Source: Mycobacteroides sp. LB1
GTDB taxonomy: Bacteria > Actinomycetota > Actinomycetes > Mycobacteriales > Mycobacteriaceae
DNA length: 64,000 nt
Direction: 5' to 3'
NCBI RefSeq assembly: GCF_013449725.1
Contig: NZ_JACCFF010000001.1
Span: 620,001-684,000 of the forward strand
Within the stretch, counting starts at the first letter, position 1. Each line of letters opens with the position of its first letter. The translations under genes were made by a program, and so were the position numbers. The notes beneath the pieces are model-generated. The model saw only the letters and a list, made by a program, of their open reading frames with translations. It had not been told where the DNA came from and did not search any database. This document shows positions 61,329 to 64,000 of this stretch, piece by piece.

Positions 61329-61820
61329 ATGCGATACCGCGACTGTCCGACTATCGAAGTCTCCCAACGGATGTCAGGAACGGTAACCGAGGCGTGGGCT
61401 CTCGTCACCGATATCACGCTCCCCACCGGCTGCACGGGCGAGCTCATCACCGCGAAATGGCTCGACGGAGCGGACAAGGTTGCGGTTGGCGCACGGTTCA
61501 GGGGCACCAACGGCGGAGATGGCTCCGAATGGAACACCGTCTCGGTGATCACCGAGGTCGAGCCGGAGTCCCGTTGGGTGTGGAACGTGCTATCCGATGG
61601 CGATACCTACGCGGCCAGTTGGAGTTTCGAGGTGGAGCCGGCCAGTGACGGGGTGATCGTGCGGCAATGGGGGCGCCTCGGCCCGGGCCCGTCGGGACTG
61701 ACACCGGCGATCGTCGCGATGCCCGAGAAGGAGGCTCGGATCGTGTCACGCCGACTCCAGGACTGGCGCGCCGGAATGGAAGCCAACCTCCAGGAAATCG
61801 CCCAGCGTTTGTCGCGCTAG
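61329..61820 (+). CDS. SRPBCC-family protein
   Basis: A 163-residue protein with the SRPBCC order: EVSQRMSGTVTEAWALVTDITLPTGCTGE, GARFRGTNGGDGSEWNTVSVITEVEPESRWVWNV, SWSFEVEPASDGVIVRQW and a long C-terminal helix RLQDWRAGMEANLQEIAQRL. Ligand unknown. ATG 61329; 33 bp from the divergent LLM start, so they probably share a control region. Confidence 0.75.
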   Translation: MRYRDCPTIEVSQRMSGTVTEAWALVTDITLPTGCTGELITAKWLDGADKVAVGARFRGTNGGDGSEWNTVSVITEVEPESRWVWNVLSDGDTYAASWSFEVEPASDGVIVRQWGRLGPGPSGLTPAIVAMPEKEARIVSRRLQDWRAGMEANLQEIAQRLSR

Positions 61821-61827
61821 CCGATCT

Positions 61828-62379
61828 CTAGCCGGTCAAATTCTCGGGTTCGGACCAGCCGATCAGCTCATCGCGGGCACGTGCCACCCGGGACCGGATG
61901 GTGCCGATCGCGCAACCGCACACGTCCGCCGCCTCGGCATAAGACAGGCCGACAACCTGCGTCAGCACCAATGCCTCACGCCGGTCATCGTCGAGCGCGG
62001 CGAGAAGTGCCTTGATCTCCACCAACTCCTCGAACCGGTGCGTCGGGCGGCGCAGCGAGGCCTCCTCCAAGTCGGCCCCGTGCGCGATACGAGGCCGGGA
62101 CTTCAGATGGCGAATATGGTCGGCCACTACGCGGCGCGCGATCGACAGCAGCCAGGTACGGACCGTAGAGCGTCCCGCGAACCGCGGCAGCGCACCGAGC
62201 GCCCTCAGGTACGTCTCCTGGGTGAGGTCGTCGGCAACGCCGGTATCGGCCAGGTAGGCGACGAATCGCCACACGTCGGCCTGGGTCGCCTTGACTACCG
62301 ATTCCAGTGCGGATTGATCGCCGCGACCAGCGGACAACGCAAGCTCAAGCAGCTGGTCGTCATCGGTGCCGGTGGCCAC
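61828..62379 (-). CDS. sigC: ECF RNA polymerase sigma factor SigC
   Basis: A 183-residue ECF sigma factor. Region 2: [37 protein letters not shown] (core [12 protein letters not shown]), and [24 protein letters not shown]. Region 4: [37 protein letters not shown]. It closely matches M. tuberculosis SigC, including the [16 protein letters not shown] stretch and the ENLTG end. No anti-sigma gene is adjacent, which is also true of M. tuberculosis. GTG 62379 gives the usual length; AGGAG is very near it. Confidence 0.9.
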   Translation of the reverse strand: MATGTDDDQLLELALSAGRGDQSALESVVKATQADVWRFVAYLADTGVADDLTQETYLRALGALPRFAGRSTVRTWLLSIARRVVADHIRHLKSRPRIAHGADLEEASLRRPTHRFEELVEIKALLAALDDDRREALVLTQVVGLSYAEAADVCGCAIGTIRSRVARARDELIGWSEPENLTG

Positions 62380-62419
62380 GACTCCTACTCTATGTCGTAG
62401 ACACTCAGCAGAAAACAGC

Positions 62420-62447
62420 GGGAACTCTTTGGGTGACGCATCCGACC
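62420..62447 (+). promoter_or_regulatory. ECF-type promoter before the PepSY gene
   Basis: GGGAAC (62420-62425) and CGACC (62443-62447) are 17 bp apart, an ECF-like -35/-10 pair. The expected start would be near GTG 62456, so the transcript may be leaderless. The divergent gene is sigC, which makes SigC a candidate user. Confidence 0.4.
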
Positions 62448-62455
62448 AATATTTC

Positions 62456-63859
62456 GTGACATATACCGAGGAACGGTCTGAGGCTCGCGAGTCCAATCCC
62501 GATACCGTCTGGGGACGATTCGCGCCGATCGTGTTACGCCTGCACTTCTACGCCGGGCTCCTCATCGGCCCGTTCCTGCTGATCGCGGCACTGACCGGGC
62601 TCGCGTACGCGCTCGTGGGGCAGGTCGATGCCGCGGTGTACCGGCACGAACTCAAGGTTGATTCCGTCGGGTCCCAGCAGCTACCGCTCTCCGATCAGGT
62701 GGCGGCGGCGACGGCGACGCAGCCCGGGGGCACGGTGACGTCGATCCGTCCGCCTGCGCTCGCCGATGACACCACGCGGATTGTCTTCGCGACCGAAGAC
62801 GTGCCCATCGACTACTCGCGCACGGTGTTCGTGGACCCATACAGCGGTCAGATTCGCGGAACCTTGACCACCTACGGCGAATGGTTGCCCGTGCGAGCGT
62901 GGTTCGACGAGCTGCACCGGAACCTGCACCTGGGTTCATTCGGACGCAATTACAGCGAGCTGGCGGCCAGCTGGCTGTGGGTGGTGGCCCTCGGCGGCCT
63001 GTTCCTGTGGATCGGCTACCGCCGCCGCACCGGGCGGCTGAACAGGCTTGCGCTCCCCGACCGCGACGCCACCCCACGCCGACGCCGACTGACCTGGCAC
63101 GGCGCCGTCGGGGTCTGGATAGTCATTGGACTGCTCGCGCTTTCGGTCACCGGGCTCACCTGGTCACGCTATGCGGGCACCAACATCGGCAACATCACCC
63201 AGGCGATCCGCCCGGCACTATCCACGGATCTGGATCCGGCGGCAGCCAAGCCGATGACCGGGCACGAGCATCACACTGCGGCATCGGCTTCCAGCGGCGA
63301 GCCCCTTGCGGGCGTCAACACAGTGCTACGCACGACGCGCGATGCCGGCCTACGGGGCCCGATATGGATGACACCGCCGCCGGATGCCAACACCGCGTGG
63401 CTGGTGTCCGAACGTAAGCGCGATATCCCGACACACCTGGACACCATCACGGTGAACCCGTCCAACGGCGAGATCACCGGGCGCAGCAATTTCTCCGACT
63501 GGTCGCTGCTGCAGAAGTCGACCGAATGGGCGATCGACGGCCATATGGGCATCCTGTTCGGCATCCCGAATCAGATCCTGGTGGCGCTCATCGTGATCGG
63601 GCTCATGACCGTCATCACCCGCGGCTACCTGATGTGGTGGCAGAGGCGTCCGACCAAGAGCGCGCGCGGGCCGGTACCGCCGCGGCGTGGCGGTCTGCTT
63701 GCCCTCAAACCGGTGGAGCTGGTCGCCGTCGCGGTGGTGGTCGTCGGGATTGGTTGGTTCACACCGCTACTCGGAATCTCCCTGGCGGTGTTCCTCGCGA
63801 TCGATCTCGCGTGGGCATTCGTAGCGGGCCGCCTATCCTCCGCGCGAGCGCGCAACTAG
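62456..63859 (+). CDS. PepSY-domain membrane protein (PepSY-associated TM family)
   Basis: About 467 residues with four to five hydrophobic helices: [83 protein letters not shown] and [16 protein letters not shown]. The PepSY regions lie outside the membrane ([31 protein letters not shown]), with ELHRNLHLG between. Relatives are linked to iron-siderophore or metal reduction. GTG 62456 is likely (leaderless); TTG 62429 is possible. It is divergent from sigC. Confidence 0.8.
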   Translation: MTYTEERSEARESNPDTVWGRFAPIVLRLHFYAGLLIGPFLLIAALTGLAYALVGQVDAAVYRHELKVDSVGSQQLPLSDQVAAATATQPGGTVTSIRPPALADDTTRIVFATEDVPIDYSRTVFVDPYSGQIRGTLTTYGEWLPVRAWFDELHRNLHLGSFGRNYSELAASWLWVVALGGLFLWIGYRRRTGRLNRLALPDRDATPRRRRLTWHGAVGVWIVIGLLALSVTGLTWSRYAGTNIGNITQAIRPALSTDLDPAAAKPMTGHEHHTAASASSGEPLAGVNTVLRTTRDAGLRGPIWMTPPPDANTAWLVSERKRDIPTHLDTITVNPSNGEITGRSNFSDWSLLQKSTEWAIDGHMGILFGIPNQILVALIVIGLMTVITRGYLMWWQRRPTKSARGPVPPRRGGLLALKPVELVAVAVVVVGIGWFTPLLGISLAVFLAIDLAWAFVAGRLSSARARN

Positions 63860-63878
63860 TGCGCGCTCAGCGGAGACG

Positions 63879-64000
63879 TCAGGCGGCTGAATTGTCCGTA
63901 GAGCGCAGATGCCGCTCCCCCGAACTCACCTCGTCGAGGAACACGGCGCGATGCTGGTTCGGCGGGATACGTCCGGCGCGGTAGTCACGCAGCACCAGCA
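63879..64000 (-). CDS. C-terminal end of an unidentified gene
   Basis: The last 40 codons of a minus-strand gene that runs off the window. The visible end reads LVLRDYRAGRIPPNQH, RAVFLDEVSSGERHL and RSTDNSAA before TGA 63881-63879. I do not recognise the family. It is convergent with the PepSY gene, 19 bp apart. Confidence 0.5.
   Translation of the reverse strand, partial: LVLRDYRAGRIPPNQHRAVFLDEVSSGERHLRSTDNSAA

Overview
The window comes from a high-G+C actinobacterium, almost certainly a rapidly growing mycobacterium and most likely the Mycobacteroides abscessus/chelonae group. The core gene order follows the M. tuberculosis Rv3034c-Rv3059 stretch: hexapeptide transferase, PQQ-propeller lipoprotein, THUMP-like protein, methyltransferase, echA17, NUDIX, ABC ATPase, serB2, ctaD, fecB, adhC, Rv3046c, nrdF2, nrdE, nrdI, nrdH, Rv3054c, Rv3055, Rv3057c, Rv3058c, cyp136. 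Mycobacterial lineage genes such as sigC, an EspR-like regulator and F420/deazaflavin oxidoreductases support this. The species name is inference. I saw no rRNA, tRNA or CRISPR.

Layout. 1-4.9 kb: end of a carboxylic acid reductase, small SRPBCC proteins with TetR and ArsR regulators, and a tandem pair of PF10118 proteins. 4.8-11.7 kb: conserved block ending in the compact minus-strand operon ABC ATPase-NUDIX-echA17-methyltransferase-THUMP-like. 11.8-14.8 kb: EspR-like regulator and a divergent YczE/MocR pair with a clear operator. 14.8-19.8 kb: serB2, ctaD, fecB, YciI and a deazaflavin-dependent oxidoreductase. 19.9-28.5 kb: accessory SRPBCC, AraC and TetR genes, an EamA exporter, a BacA-type ABC exporter, adhC and a flavin monooxygenase. 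28.5-40.2 kb: class Ib ribonucleotide reductase, split into nrdF and nrdHIE by an accessory group; both units carry NrdR-box-like sites.

40.4-46.7 kb is the most unusual part. A gene for an NmrA-like NAD(P)-binding protein is cut in two by a 5.56-kb insertion bounded by the 6-bp direct repeat AATGAT. Joining the halves at one copy restores a single reading frame. The insert carries an excisionase-like HTH gene, a serine-recombinase relic, a small HTH gene, a SUKH-type immunity gene, and a 1173-residue protein with seven predicted membrane helices, a long Pro/Gln-rich middle and a C-terminal RGH nuclease domain. It looks like a toxin-immunity island. A 13-bp-stem hairpin is found on both sides of the adjoining MFS gene.

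46.8-64 kb: MFS transporter, FMN reductase/TetR pair, ammonia-dependent NAD synthetase, SDR, DUF4349 lipoprotein, then a TetR gene and two tandem CYP136-type P450 genes. Each P450 gene is preceded by the same perfect 26-bp inverted repeat. At 56.44-56.57 kb a short, probably leaderless leader peptide rich in Leu/Val codons and three competing RNA hairpins precede a stand-alone LeuA regulatory-domain protein: a candidate attenuator. The window closes with a CobW metallochaperone, a DJ-1/PfpI-like protein, SDRs, an LLM oxidoreductase, sigC and a divergent PepSY membrane protein with an ECF-like promoter.
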